The notes under the pieces were generated by a model. It was not told where the DNA came from. It saw nothing but the letters and a program-made list of their open reading frames with translations, and did no database searches. From Flavobacterium succinicans (GTDB lineage: Bacteria > Bacteroidota > Bacteroidia > Flavobacteriales > Flavobacteriaceae), in contig NZ_JMTM01000011.1 of assembly GCF_001662485.1 (NCBI RefSeq), positions 1 to 43,898 of the forward strand: a DNA stretch of 43,898 bases, written 5' to 3'. Made by a program: the position numbers and the translations under genes. This document shows, in pieces, positions 25,813 to 34,557 of the stretch. How positions within the stretch are numbered: the stretch's first letter is position 1; each line of letters starts with the position of its first letter.

Positions 25813-28170
25813 TTACTTGGTATCTTTTTTCCCGATAGTCGATTCGAACAATTGTAGAATTCTGCTGTATTCATCTACCCATGAATAGGTCTCTCTAAAA
25901 CCATGAGCTTCCACAGGGAACGAAGCTAAACTCCAGTTTTTCTTTCCTAATTCGATAAATCGTTGTGAAATACGAACAATATCTTTATATTCTACATTGT
26001 CATCTACCATTCCGTGTAACATCAATAAATTGCCTTCCAATTTATCGGCGTAATAAATTGGGGAACTTTTTTGAAAAGCGATAGGATCCGTTTCGGGGAA
26101 ATTTAAAATATTACCGGTATAGCCATGATTATAATGTGCCCAATCCGTTACCGAACGCAGTGCTGCTCCCGAAGCAAACTCTTTTGGAGTCGTTAACATC
26201 GCCATCAAAGTAATAAAACCTCCATAGGATCCGCCATAAATCCCAACTCTATTAGGATCAATTCCGTATTTATCTACCAATACTTTTTTTCCATCCACGT
26301 GATCCGAAAGGTCTTTTCCTCCCATGAAACGATAAATTCCTGTTCTTACGTCTCTTCCATACCCATCACTACCTCTATAATCAATATCCAAAACGGTGTA
26401 ACCTAAATCGGTTAACAAATTATGAAACATATATTCTCTATGATAGTTACTCCAATAGTTGTGTGCGTTTTGTAAATAGCCAGCGCCATGAACAAAAATT
26501 ACTGCGGCCTTGTTTGTTTTAGCCACTTCAGGTTGGTACAATCTTGCGTAAACGGTCGTTCCGTCTTTTGCTTTATAGGTAATCACTTCTGGCTTTCTCC
26601 ATTTGTAGCTTTTGAAAGCTTCGGAAGTAGAACTTGTAATAGGACTAAGCTTTGCGTTTTTAACATTAGAAGCTACATACAATTCCCATGGTTTGTCTTT
26701 ATAAGAATAACGAACCAATAAATTAGCTTCATCAGGTGACATGCTAACTTCATGAGCTCCATCGGCAGTCAATATTGGTTGTAGAGCTGTATCATTAACA
26801 TTTAATTTATAAAACTCACGATTTCCAGGATGCGTGGTATTGGTTGATAGGTAAAATGTTTTTTTATCTTTTGATAAGGTTACGTCACGAACTTCCCATT
26901 TACCGCTAGTCAATTGCGTTTTCTTTTTTGTTTTTAAATTATAGGTATATAAATGAGAAAAACCTGTAGCTTCTGATTGAAAGTAAATAGTTTCATTATC
27001 ATACAAGAAGCCTAAATTCCCAGAGCCAAATGAATAAGAAGGAATGCCAGGTCCACCAATCCAAGCCACGTCATGTTGATGCTCAATTTCTTCGAAAGTT
27101 CCGTTTGCTAAATTAAGATTTACCAACCAACGATCTTTATTGTCTTGACTTCTAATTTCTACCACAGCATAAGTTCCCGTTTCGTTGTAAACTGGATCTT
27201 GCGCAACAATTAATTTGTCTTCTTTCTCTTTCTTTTTTAAATTATCATACAAAGCATAATATTCTGGTTGCTCGCTGATGTGCGATAATTTTGAAAAATT
27301 AATCATATATACCGTGTCTTTGGCTACATTATAAATTCCCATTTTCGAATTGACTAAGTTTTTGACAGATACTTTCTCTTTGGTATCTGGCGATTGGTTG
27401 TACCCATCAGCAGTGATAAAAACTTCCATTTTTTCACTTTTATTTTTTGCTTCTTGTGTCAATCTAAAAGTCGCAAACCTTCCATCGGGACTCATTTTGA
27501 AAGCTCCCAATTCATCTTCGCCGTACCAATATTCTTTAGGAAAATCAGATTTAATCGCCTTGGCTCGATCTGCATTCCATTTCTTTTTGGCTTCTTGATC
27601 TCTAATAAATTGAAATAATTCGGTTTGTTGTGTTTTTAAAAATGATTTTTCTTCTTCCTTTTTAGGTTTTGAAGTTCCTTTTTTGAAGTTAGTCATCTGA
27701 AGTAATGTTCCTGCTTTGGTATCAAACTGCATCAAATTATCATTTTGTTCAAAAAACAAAACCCCTTCCCTATTTCCTAGTTCTAGATTAGTAATAGAAG
27801 CAGTACTAGCATATAGTTTTTTGGTCACTTTATCTTTTATCGCATAGGAAAAAATAGCGCCTTTATTGCTATAATATCCAATAGTACCACTCTTGTTGAT
27901 TTTGATGTTATATCGAGAAAAAGCAGCTTCTTCTGGTGTTGCTAGTTTTGGTGCTGTTGCTCCTTTTTGCCAGAAATACGTACTTGCTCCCCATTCTTTG
28001 TTCGGATTCCATTCAAAAAACACTTTTTGCCCGTCTAAAGACCAACGAGGATTTTCGGGTTGCCAACCGATGAAATCATTTCCTTTCATGATTTCTTCTA
28101 ATTTTAAAGATTGGCTATAACCGATAAAAGCAGTGAATAGTAAAAAAAGGGGCCATTTTTTTTTGATCAT
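25813..28170 (-). CDS. Exported S9-family prolyl oligopeptidase (DPP IV-like)
   Basis: A 785-residue serine peptidase with signal peptide MIKKKWPLFLLFTAFIGYSQ, an N-terminal beta-propeller of WD40-like blades (about 40-530) and a C-terminal alpha/beta hydrolase. The catalytic triad is S648 (GIYGGSYGG), D723 (HGMVDDNV) and H756 (PVEAHGF). The domain order and motifs match dipeptidyl peptidases of the periplasm in Bacteroidota, which release N-terminal dipeptides; exact specificity is not visible. It starts four bases after the DUF502-like gene, so the two are cotranscribed. Confidence 0.94.
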   Translation of the reverse strand: MIKKKWPLFLLFTAFIGYSQSLKLEEIMKGNDFIGWQPENPRWSLDGQKVFFEWNPNKEWGASTYFWQKGATAPKLATPEEAAFSRYNIKINKSGTIGYYSNKGAIFSYAIKDKVTKKLYASTASITNLELGNREGVLFFEQNDNLMQFDTKAGTLLQMTNFKKGTSKPKKEEEKSFLKTQQTELFQFIRDQEAKKKWNADRAKAIKSDFPKEYWYGEDELGAFKMSPDGRFATFRLTQEAKNKSEKMEVFITADGYNQSPDTKEKVSVKNLVNSKMGIYNVAKDTVYMINFSKLSHISEQPEYYALYDNLKKKEKEDKLIVAQDPVYNETGTYAVVEIRSQDNKDRWLVNLNLANGTFEEIEHQHDVAWIGGPGIPSYSFGSGNLGFLYDNETIYFQSEATGFSHLYTYNLKTKKKTQLTSGKWEVRDVTLSKDKKTFYLSTNTTHPGNREFYKLNVNDTALQPILTADGAHEVSMSPDEANLLVRYSYKDKPWELYVASNVKNAKLSPITSSTSEAFKSYKWRKPEVITYKAKDGTTVYARLYQPEVAKTNKAAVIFVHGAGYLQNAHNYWSNYHREYMFHNLLTDLGYTVLDIDYRGSDGYGRDVRTGIYRFMGGKDLSDHVDGKKVLVDKYGIDPNRVGIYGGSYGGFITLMAMLTTPKEFASGAALRSVTDWAHYNHGYTGNILNFPETDPIAFQKSSPIYYADKLEGNLLMLHGMVDDNVEYKDIVRISQRFIELGKKNWSLASFPVEAHGFRETYSWVDEYSRILQLFESTIGKKDTK

Positions 28171-28173
28171 TTG

Positions 28174-28785
28174 TTATTTATTTTTAATTAATTCTAAAAA
28201 TCCTTCGCCGTTGGCATCAATCGACTTGATAAATTCTGCTTCGGTAACAGCATCTAATATTCTAATGTTTTCTATTGAAGTGAGACAAAAACCGGTTTCT
28301 GAAATGGCATTAGCATTCGAAAAGTATACAATTACCTCCCCATTATCATTCTTTTCTTTTAAAAATGCTGGGATCCAACTTCCATTAAATTGAAACAAAA
28401 CAGGTATTTTTTCAGGTATTATCGGCGTTTCTTCATTTTTATCTTCATTTATTAACTTTTGCTTAGCCATTTCTTTGTGTTTTTCATATCCTGGCAGGTA
28501 AATTTTCAACTTTTCATCAATTGAATCACTAATACGTTTAAAGAAGCTCAATCGTACCAAAAAACCGCAAATAATCAGAAAAGAAAAAAGAAAAAGAACG
28601 CCAAAAACATTAGCCATGTTTTTACCTAAAATAGTATCCAAGCCTAAAAACTTGGCCATTCCGTTACCAAACTTAGCAAAGAAACCAAAAGTTTTTTGAA
28701 CGATTATCATTAAAACATATAAAGGCAATAAAAATAAAACTCCTGCAATTAAATTATTTTTGCAATTATTAATAAGTTTTTCCAT
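28174..28785 (-). CDS. DUF502-like membrane protein
   Basis: A 203-residue protein with two transmembrane helices near residues 12-35 and 60-80, then a soluble domain. The beginning NLIAGVLFLLPLYVLMIIVQKTFGFFAKF and the later GFCLTSIENIRIL stretch fit the DUF502 family, of unknown function in bacteria. It directly precedes the S9 peptidase, and an operon is likely. No catalytic motif is visible, so a membrane assembly or trafficking role is only a guess. Confidence 0.7.
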   Translation of the reverse strand: MEKLINNCKNNLIAGVLFLLPLYVLMIIVQKTFGFFAKFGNGMAKFLGLDTILGKNMANVFGVLFLFSFLIICGFLVRLSFFKRISDSIDEKLKIYLPGYEKHKEMAKQKLINEDKNEETPIIPEKIPVLFQFNGSWIPAFLKEKNDNGEVIVYFSNANAISETGFCLTSIENIRILDAVTEAEFIKSIDANGEGFLELIKNK

Positions 28786-28827
28786 GTGATAAAAAATTTG
28801 TTACTAGTTAAATTATTTGATTTTTTT

Positions 28828-29640
28828 CTACAAAATATTTTGAGCAAGGTAAGTGGCTACGGCATTGTCATTATTAGAGGCTATTACTTCTAAGTGTTGT
28901 AATTTGTCTTTTAAAGTATCTGGAGCATTTTGCATGATCAACCCTTTTGCTACAGTGTCTAGCATTTTTTCATCATTAAAACCGTCTCCAAAAGCAATAG
29001 CGTTTTCAAATGAAAAACCTTCTTTTTTTAATATGGTTTCAATCGCTACGCTTTTGTCTACAGACTTATCCATAAATTCTAGGCAAAAAGGCAAACTAAA
29101 GGCGTGACTAAAATACTCCGAATGATGCTCCAAAATTTGATTTTTCAAGTCTTGTAACACTTCATGGCTGTCATGAGTAAAAAATAACTTTATTGCACTG
29201 TAATCTTTTAAACTATTGAAATCAACCACTTCTGGAGGATAGGACAAATCCCTCTGAAAGCTGTTGATTTTTTTATTAGTTTTAGAAGTTAACCAAACTT
29301 CTTCTTTAAAAAGTACAGTAGTAATGGTGGGATCAATATCCAATGCGAAAACAGAGGCTATAATTTCGCTTTTAATATCAAATGAGAATAAAAGTTCATT
29401 ATTTGGAGCGTGAATTCTTGCGCCATTTGAAGTAACAAGGTATACTGGAATGTTTAATCCTTTAATAATTGCCTTTGCATCGAGGTGGTGTCTGCCAGTA
29501 GCGATGATAATTAGATATCCATTTTGATGCAATTGATTAAAAACCGCTTTGGTTTCGGCTGTAATTTCATGATTTGAATTGAGTAATGTTCCGTCTAGAT
29601 CAGAAACGATTACTTTGATGTTTGAGCGCATATCCTTCAT
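28828..29640 (-). CDS. Cof-type HAD-IIB phosphatase
   Basis: A 270-residue haloacid dehalogenase hydrolase. Motif I is VSDLDGTLLNSNHEI with the nucleophile Asp of DLDGT, motif II is IIATGRHH, and the last motif is AFGDGFNDEKMLD. The large C2B cap between motifs II and III defines the Cof subtype, enzymes that remove phosphate from sugar phosphates, flavin mononucleotide or pyridoxal phosphate in other bacteria; the substrate here is unknown. It lies 42 bases before the DUF502-like gene on the same strand. Confidence 0.92.
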   Translation of the reverse strand: MKDMRSNIKVIVSDLDGTLLNSNHEITAETKAVFNQLHQNGYLIIIATGRHHLDAKAIIKGLNIPVYLVTSNGARIHAPNNELLFSFDIKSEIIASVFALDIDPTITTVLFKEEVWLTSKTNKKINSFQRDLSYPPEVVDFNSLKDYSAIKLFFTHDSHEVLQDLKNQILEHHSEYFSHAFSLPFCLEFMDKSVDKSVAIETILKKEGFSFENAIAFGDGFNDEKMLDTVAKGLIMQNAPDTLKDKLQHLEVIASNNDNAVATYLAQNIL

Positions 29641-29679
29641 TATAAATCCCTCTTCTTTCTTTTTTCTGAATAAATAACA

Positions 29680-29721
29680 AAGCGAAAAGAATCGCTTAAA
29701 ACTGGCAAATTCTTTTCGCTT
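29680..29721 (-). terminator. Terminator after phoH
   Basis: AAGCGAAAAGAAT (29680-29692) and ATTCTTTTCGCTT (29709-29721) are exact complements over a 16-base loop, beginning 19 bases past the phoH stop on the minus strand. Confidence 0.65.
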
Positions 29722-29740
29722 GTTTAACTAAATTTAAAAG

Positions 29741-30694
29741 CTAATAATCATTGTTTTCAATCTGCTTGTAGGCATCGATTACTTTTTTAACCAAACGATG
29801 ACGAACGATATCTTTGTCATCCAAATAGATGATTCCAATGCCTTCTATATCTTTCAAAACCAATAAAGCTTCTTTAAGTCCTGAAATGGTTCTTCTAGGT
29901 AAATCAACTTGTCCTGGATCTCCTGTAATCATGAACTTGGCACATTTTCCCATACGTGTTAGAAACATCTTCATTTGTGAATGTGTGGTGTTTTGTGCTT
30001 CATCCAAAATAACAAAAGCGTGATCTAAGGTTCTCCCTCTCATGAATGCTAATGGGGCAATTTGAATGATTCCTTTAGTGATATAGTCCTCTAATTTTTC
30101 ATTAGGCAACATATCTCGAAGTGCATCATATAAAGGTTGCATGTACGGATCCAGCTTTTCCTTCATATCCCCTGGCAAAAAACCTAAATTTTCACCTGCT
30201 TCTACGGCAGGTCGTGTCAATATAATTTTTTTGACTTGTTTTTCTTTTAAGGCCTTTACTGCCATAGCCACACCTGTATAGGTTTTTCCTGTTCCTGCAG
30301 GACCAACTGCAAATACCATATCGTTTTTATTTAAGGTATCTACCAACAATTGCTGGTTTGGCGTCATGGCTTTGATAATCTTGCCTCCTACTCCATGTAC
30401 TAGAATTTTGTCGTAATCAGCCATTTTTCGATTGTCCTGAGCGTCGTTCATAATCACTCTTTCAATTACATTCAAGTCGATAGTATTATATCTGGTAAAA
30501 TGTAACATGAGGCGCTGGAACTGTTTTTCAAATTCATCCAGAACTTCTTTTTCCCCAAAAGCTTTCAAAGTAGACCCACGAGCCACTATTTTTAGCTTGG
30601 GATAATACTTTTTAATCATTTCAAGATGAGTATCTTGAGCGCCCCAAAACTCTTTCGGAGCGATGTCGTTTAACTCAATGGTTCTTTCGTTCAA
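29741..30694 (-). CDS. phoH: PhoH-like ATPase
   Basis: A 317-residue P-loop protein of the PhoH family. Walker A is VGPAGTGKTYTG and Walker B is FVILDEAQNTT; the conserved TRPAVEAGENLGFLPGD and MRGRTLDHAF follow the family closely. The N-terminal 100 residues form the KH-like region typical of PhoH and YbeZ. I chose a TTG start at 30694 because conservation begins there (NERTIELNDIAPKEFWG); the frame runs 69 bases further up into its own promoter. YbeZ-type proteins work with the endonuclease YbeY in rRNA maturation; ybeY is not adjacent here. It is divergent from the SAM hydrolase. Confidence 0.88.
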   Translation of the reverse strand: MNERTIELNDIAPKEFWGAQDTHLEMIKKYYPKLKIVARGSTLKAFGEKEVLDEFEKQFQRLMLHFTRYNTIDLNVIERVIMNDAQDNRKMADYDKILVHGVGGKIIKAMTPNQQLLVDTLNKNDMVFAVGPAGTGKTYTGVAMAVKALKEKQVKKIILTRPAVEAGENLGFLPGDMKEKLDPYMQPLYDALRDMLPNEKLEDYITKGIIQIAPLAFMRGRTLDHAFVILDEAQNTTHSQMKMFLTRMGKCAKFMITGDPGQVDLPRRTISGLKEALLVLKDIEGIGIIYLDDKDIVRHRLVKKVIDAYKQIENNDY

Positions 30695-30735
30695 AATGGA
30701 GTAGTATTTAATTAAAAAATAATAGCTGAAATTAG

Positions 30736-30758
30736 TAGCTTTGCATATCTCAAATTTA
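30736..30758. promoter_or_regulatory. Overlapping divergent promoters of phoH and the SAM hydrolase gene
   Basis: TAGCTTTG on the plus strand (30736-30743) and TAAATTTG on the minus strand (30758 to 30751) both match TAnnTTTG and lie eight bases apart, so the two promoters would compete for polymerase. The -33 elements are not clear. Confidence 0.5.
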
Positions 30759-30802
30759 AGCAAATTAGCTTTAAATTGTCTGAAATAGTTATAAACAAAA
30801 TT

Positions 30803-31630
30803 ATGTCAATAATTACTCTTACTACCGATTACGGCTTAAAAGACTACTTTGTAGGCGCTCTTAAAGGTAAGATAGTATCGACAAATCCCAACGCAACTAT
30901 CATCGATTTATCTCACGAAATTGATCCATTCAATATCGTTGAAGCCAGTTATATTTTAAGTGCTGCTTATGCCAGTTTCCCTAAAGGAACCGTTCATCTA
31001 ATTGGGGTAGATATTGAATTAAACAAAGAGAATCAACATATTGCCATCCAGTGGAACGACCATTACTTCATTGCCGCCGATAATGGTATTTTGAGTATGC
31101 TGTGTCAAAAAATAGTACCACAAAAAATGGTTGCTATCAATATCCATGACCGTTTGCATCATGGCGCATCAGATTTGGATGTATTTGTTCAAGTTGCCTG
31201 TCATTTGGCTAACGGTGGACTACTTAATGTGATTGGAAAAGAGATACAATCCATTAAAGAAGTAACCGAAATGCAAGTCACCTTGAACGATCAAGGGAAT
31301 CAATTATCAGGTTCTGTAATGTACATCGATCATTTTGGCAATGTGGTGACCAATATTACCAAAACTCAATTCACAGAAGCTGCCAAAGGACGAAATTTCG
31401 AGATTGTTTTAAAAACCAAAAGCATCAAAACAATCGTCTCAAATTATTCGGCAATAGCTGTTTCAGATAAATATCCTATGAAGTATTACGAAGGAGAAAA
31501 ACTGGCACTTTTCAACGAAGCTGGGTATTTAGAAATTGCTATTTATCGCAGTAACCCTTCAAAGGTAGGATCAGCGCATAGTTTATTGGGTTTAAATTAT
31601 AGAGACACCATTACCATCAAATTTTCATAA
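30803..31630 (+). CDS. SAM hydrolase / SAM hydroxide adenosyltransferase (DUF62)
   Basis: A 275-residue protein of the DUF62 family, related to fluorinase and chlorinase, which splits S-adenosylmethionine to adenosine and methionine using water. It begins MSIITLTTDYGLKDYFVGALKG and shows IDLSHEIDPF, AADNGILSML, HHGASDLDVF and YIDHFGNVVTNI. The last motif includes the conserved D, H and N residues of the SAM hydroxide adenosyltransferases. I start at ATG 30803; an in-frame TTG at 30776 is less likely. It precedes the small monooxygenase-like gene and the gld genes on the same strand. Confidence 0.9.
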   Translation: MSIITLTTDYGLKDYFVGALKGKIVSTNPNATIIDLSHEIDPFNIVEASYILSAAYASFPKGTVHLIGVDIELNKENQHIAIQWNDHYFIAADNGILSMLCQKIVPQKMVAINIHDRLHHGASDLDVFVQVACHLANGGLLNVIGKEIQSIKEVTEMQVTLNDQGNQLSGSVMYIDHFGNVVTNITKTQFTEAAKGRNFEIVLKTKSIKTIVSNYSAIAVSDKYPMKYYEGEKLALFNEAGYLEIAIYRSNPSKVGSAHSLLGLNYRDTITIKFS

Positions 31631-31675
31631 AAACAGCCCCACAGAAATCATTAAAATTTAATATAAAAAATTTAC

Positions 31676-31972
31676 ATGTTTGTACGAATCGTAAAATTGA
31701 GTTTTCATCCAGAACACCGAGCGGCTTTTTTGGCCAATTTTGATGTAATGAAAGATCAAATTCGGAATGCGCCAGGGAATCGTTTATTAGAATTATATCA
31801 AGACAAATCCGATGAAAATGTGTTTTTCACTTACAGTTATTGGGAAACAGAAGCTGATTTAGAAAACTATAGACAATCTGCTTTATTTAATGACGTTTGG
31901 ACGTTTACCAAGAAACTATTCAATGCCAAACCTGAAGCTTGGAGTGTAGATAAACTGGTAAGTTTAGCATAA
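31676..31972 (+). CDS. ABM-domain monooxygenase-like protein
   Basis: A 98-residue antibiotic biosynthesis monooxygenase (ABM) fold protein. It has the dimeric alpha-beta barrel pattern, with MFVRIVKLSFHPEHRAAFL at the start, GNRLLELYQDKSDENVFFTYSYWE in the middle and the SALFNDVWTFTKKLFNAKPEAW helix at the end. Members act on quinones, haem or small aromatics, or have no known activity. It lies between the DUF62 and gldF genes, an arrangement I associate with flavobacteria. Confidence 0.83.
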   Translation: MFVRIVKLSFHPEHRAAFLANFDVMKDQIRNAPGNRLLELYQDKSDENVFFTYSYWETEADLENYRQSALFNDVWTFTKKLFNAKPEAWSVDKLVSLA

Positions 31973-32040
31973 ATTTTCTCGTTTAAACTAGCATCAATAA
32001 ACGATTACACCGTTAAACAATTGAAATAAAAATTTAAAAC

Positions 32041-32766
32041 ATGAAATCAATCGTAATTAGAGAAATAAAATCTTTTTTTGGCTCCCCTGTGGGCTATTTG
32101 GTCATTGCCTTGTTTTTACTCATCAATGGCTTGTTCCTTTGGGTATTTGAAGGAGATTATAACATTCTCAATTCGGGCTTTGCAGACATGACTCCTTTTT
32201 TTACTTTGGCTCCATGGATTCTACTTTTCTTAATTCCAGCAGTAACTATGCGTAGTTTTTCGGATGAAAAGAAACAAGGTACCTTAGAATTATTATTGAC
32301 CAAACCTTTGAGTATTTGGGAAATTGCAAGCGGTAAATTTTTTGGAGCGGTACTTTTGATTGTACTCGCTATTTTACCCACTTTACTTTATGTTTATATT
32401 ATCTCGAGTTTAGGATTCCCTGAAGGCAACATTGATATGGGAAGTACCATTGGTTCCTATTTTGGACTACTTTTTTTGATTGGTGGTTATACCTCAATTG
32501 GCATTTTTACATCTACACTTTCTGAAAACCAAATTGTAGCGTTTATCATCGCCGTATTTTTGTGTTTTGTGTTTTACTTTGGTTTTGATGGTTTGGCCAG
32601 TGTTTTTAATGGATGGAGTTCATATATCACAGTTTTGGGTATGCAAGATCACTTTAAAAGTATGAGTCGAGGCGTTTTGGATACTCGAGACATTCTTTAT
32701 TTTGTTAGCCTAACTATTTTATTTTTATCCTTTACTGTTTTTAACTTAAAATCTTTTAAAGCGTAA
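32041..32766 (+). CDS. gldF: Gliding motility ABC transporter permease GldF
   Basis: Membrane subunit of the GldA-GldF-GldG ABC complex needed for gliding in Flavobacterium johnsoniae; 241 residues with six hydrophobic helices. It opens MKSIVIREIKSFFGSPVGYLV and shows the ABC-2 type pattern WILLFLIPAVTMRSFSDEKKQGTLELLLTKP. Its stop codon overlaps the gldG start by one base (TAATG), so translation is coupled. The ATPase GldA is not in this window. Confidence 0.96.
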   Translation: MKSIVIREIKSFFGSPVGYLVIALFLLINGLFLWVFEGDYNILNSGFADMTPFFTLAPWILLFLIPAVTMRSFSDEKKQGTLELLLTKPLSIWEIASGKFFGAVLLIVLAILPTLLYVYIISSLGFPEGNIDMGSTIGSYFGLLFLIGGYTSIGIFTSTLSENQIVAFIIAVFLCFVFYFGFDGLASVFNGWSSYITVLGMQDHFKSMSRGVLDTRDILYFVSLTILFLSFTVFNLKSFKA

Positions 32767-34451
32767 TGAAGACCTCTAAAAAAAATAATCTTACTCAGCT
32801 CCTCTATATTTTTGCAGTATTACTGGCTTTACAAATAATAGGCTCATTTTTCTTTTACCGTTTTGATTTGACCAAAGACAAAAGATATACACTTTCTGCA
32901 ACTTCATTACACATTCTAAAAGAAGTTAAGAATCCATTAGCTGTAAAAGTGTACATGCAAGGAGATTTACCCTCAGAATTCAAGCGTTTACAGCAAGAAA
33001 CCAAACAAATTTTGGAAGAATTTCAGGCCTACAATAGCAATATTGTGTTTGAATTTGTTGATCCGATGGAAAATCAAGAAGAGAGTATGGATCTGATTAA
33101 AGATTTGTACAAAAAAGGATTAACCCCTATTAACATTACTGTAGATGACAAAGGAAAGCAATCCCAAGCCTTAGTTTTTCCTTGGGCAATTGCCACTTAT
33201 GACAACAAGGAGGTTCCGATTCCCTTGCTTAAAAACCAAATGGGAACCTCTACTACTCAAAAAGTAATTGGTTCGGTGCAGCATTTAGAATATTCCTTTT
33301 CAGATGCTTTTAATAAAATCACGAAGGCCAAACAGAAAAAAGTTGCCATCATCAAAGGAAATGGAGAGCTAAAAGAAGCTTTTATTGCTAAGTTTTTGTT
33401 ACAGGTTAGAGAGAGTTATTTTATTGCGCCCTTTACGCTTGACTCAGTAGCAAAAAATCCTTTAGGGAGTTTAGCGTCATTAAAAGATTATGATTTAGCT
33501 GTTATCGCTAAACCTACTGAAGCTTTTAGCGAAAGCGAAAAACAAGTTTTAGATCAGTACCTTATGAATGGCGGAAAAACGATTTGGTTAGTCGATCAGG
33601 TCGTTGCAGAAATGGATAGCCTTTACAATCCGTCAGGAGCGAGTCTTGCCTACCCAAGAGACTTGAATGTAAATGATTTATTCTTTAAATACGGTATCCG
33701 TGTTAACCCAGATTTGGTAAAAGACGAGCAGGGAAGTCCAATCCAATTGGCTTCTGGAGAACCTGGTAGCGCCACTCGTTTTCAACAATTCAATTGGAAA
33801 TACGCACCATTGGTTACTCCAACGAGCAAGCATCCTATTGTAAAAAACTTAGGCGGCATCAAATTTGATTTTGCCAATGCCATAGACACTTTAAAAAATG
33901 GAATCAAAAAGACGATTTTGTTACAATCCTCTCCTTATTCTAAGCGAATAGGAACCCCAACAGCAATACACTTGTCTATAGTTTCTGAAACCACAAGCCC
34001 TGCTGATTATCCAAATACAGGCGGAATTCCGATGGCCGTTTTATTGGAAGGTTCTTTTCATTCTGCTTTCGAGAATAGAATAAAAGCTTTTGAGCAAGCT
34101 AATTTTCAATCCACTAGCAAGCCAACCAAAATGATTGTCATATCAGATGGCGATATCCTTCGCAACCAACTGGATAAAAACCAACTTCCTGTAGAGCTTG
34201 GCTACGATCAACGCTCAGGAAATCTCTATGATAACAAAGATTTTCTGATGAATAGTGTAAATTACTTATTAGATGATAGCGGACTTATTAACATTAGAAG
34301 CAAAGATTTAGATCTCCCGTTATTGGATAAAGAAAAAGTTTATACCAATTACAGCTCCATCCAAGTCTTAACTATCGGGCTTCCAATTCTAATTTTAGTC
34401 GTTTTCGGGGTACTATTTACCTATCTTCGCAAGCGCAAATATGCCCGTTAA
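32766..34451 (+). CDS. gldG: Gliding motility-associated ABC transporter substrate-binding protein GldG
   Basis: A 561-residue membrane protein with an N-terminal transmembrane helix (about 13-33), a large soluble domain of the ABC-type uncharacterised type (DUF4350 or GldG fold; from about 35 to 520) and a second helix close to the C-terminus (about 530-552), followed by a basic tail RKRKYAR. The stretch RYTLSATSLHILKEVKNPLAVKVYMQGDLP is characteristic of GldG. It works with GldF and GldA; mutants of these genes in F. johnsoniae do not glide. The dnaN gene follows after 106 bases. Confidence 0.95.
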   Translation: MKTSKKNNLTQLLYIFAVLLALQIIGSFFFYRFDLTKDKRYTLSATSLHILKEVKNPLAVKVYMQGDLPSEFKRLQQETKQILEEFQAYNSNIVFEFVDPMENQEESMDLIKDLYKKGLTPINITVDDKGKQSQALVFPWAIATYDNKEVPIPLLKNQMGTSTTQKVIGSVQHLEYSFSDAFNKITKAKQKKVAIIKGNGELKEAFIAKFLLQVRESYFIAPFTLDSVAKNPLGSLASLKDYDLAVIAKPTEAFSESEKQVLDQYLMNGGKTIWLVDQVVAEMDSLYNPSGASLAYPRDLNVNDLFFKYGIRVNPDLVKDEQGSPIQLASGEPGSATRFQQFNWKYAPLVTPTSKHPIVKNLGGIKFDFANAIDTLKNGIKKTILLQSSPYSKRIGTPTAIHLSIVSETTSPADYPNTGGIPMAVLLEGSFHSAFENRIKAFEQANFQSTSKPTKMIVISDGDILRNQLDKNQLPVELGYDQRSGNLYDNKDFLMNSVNYLLDDSGLINIRSKDLDLPLLDKEKVYTNYSSIQVLTIGLPILILVVFGVLFTYLRKRKYAR

Positions 34452-34490
34452 GTGTTAATAAAAAAAATAAAAATATAAACTAGTTTAAGA

Positions 34491-34498
34491 TATATTTG
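34491..34498 (+). promoter_or_regulatory. -7 promoter box for dnaN
   Basis: TATATTTG lies 60 bases before the dnaN ATG and fits TAnnTTTG, so dnaN has its own promoter and need not depend on gldFG. Confidence 0.55.
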
Positions 34499-34557
34499 TA
34501 ATCAGGTATTCTACCCTAGTAATTATAGAATCCAAAGAAAAAAATAAAACAATACAG

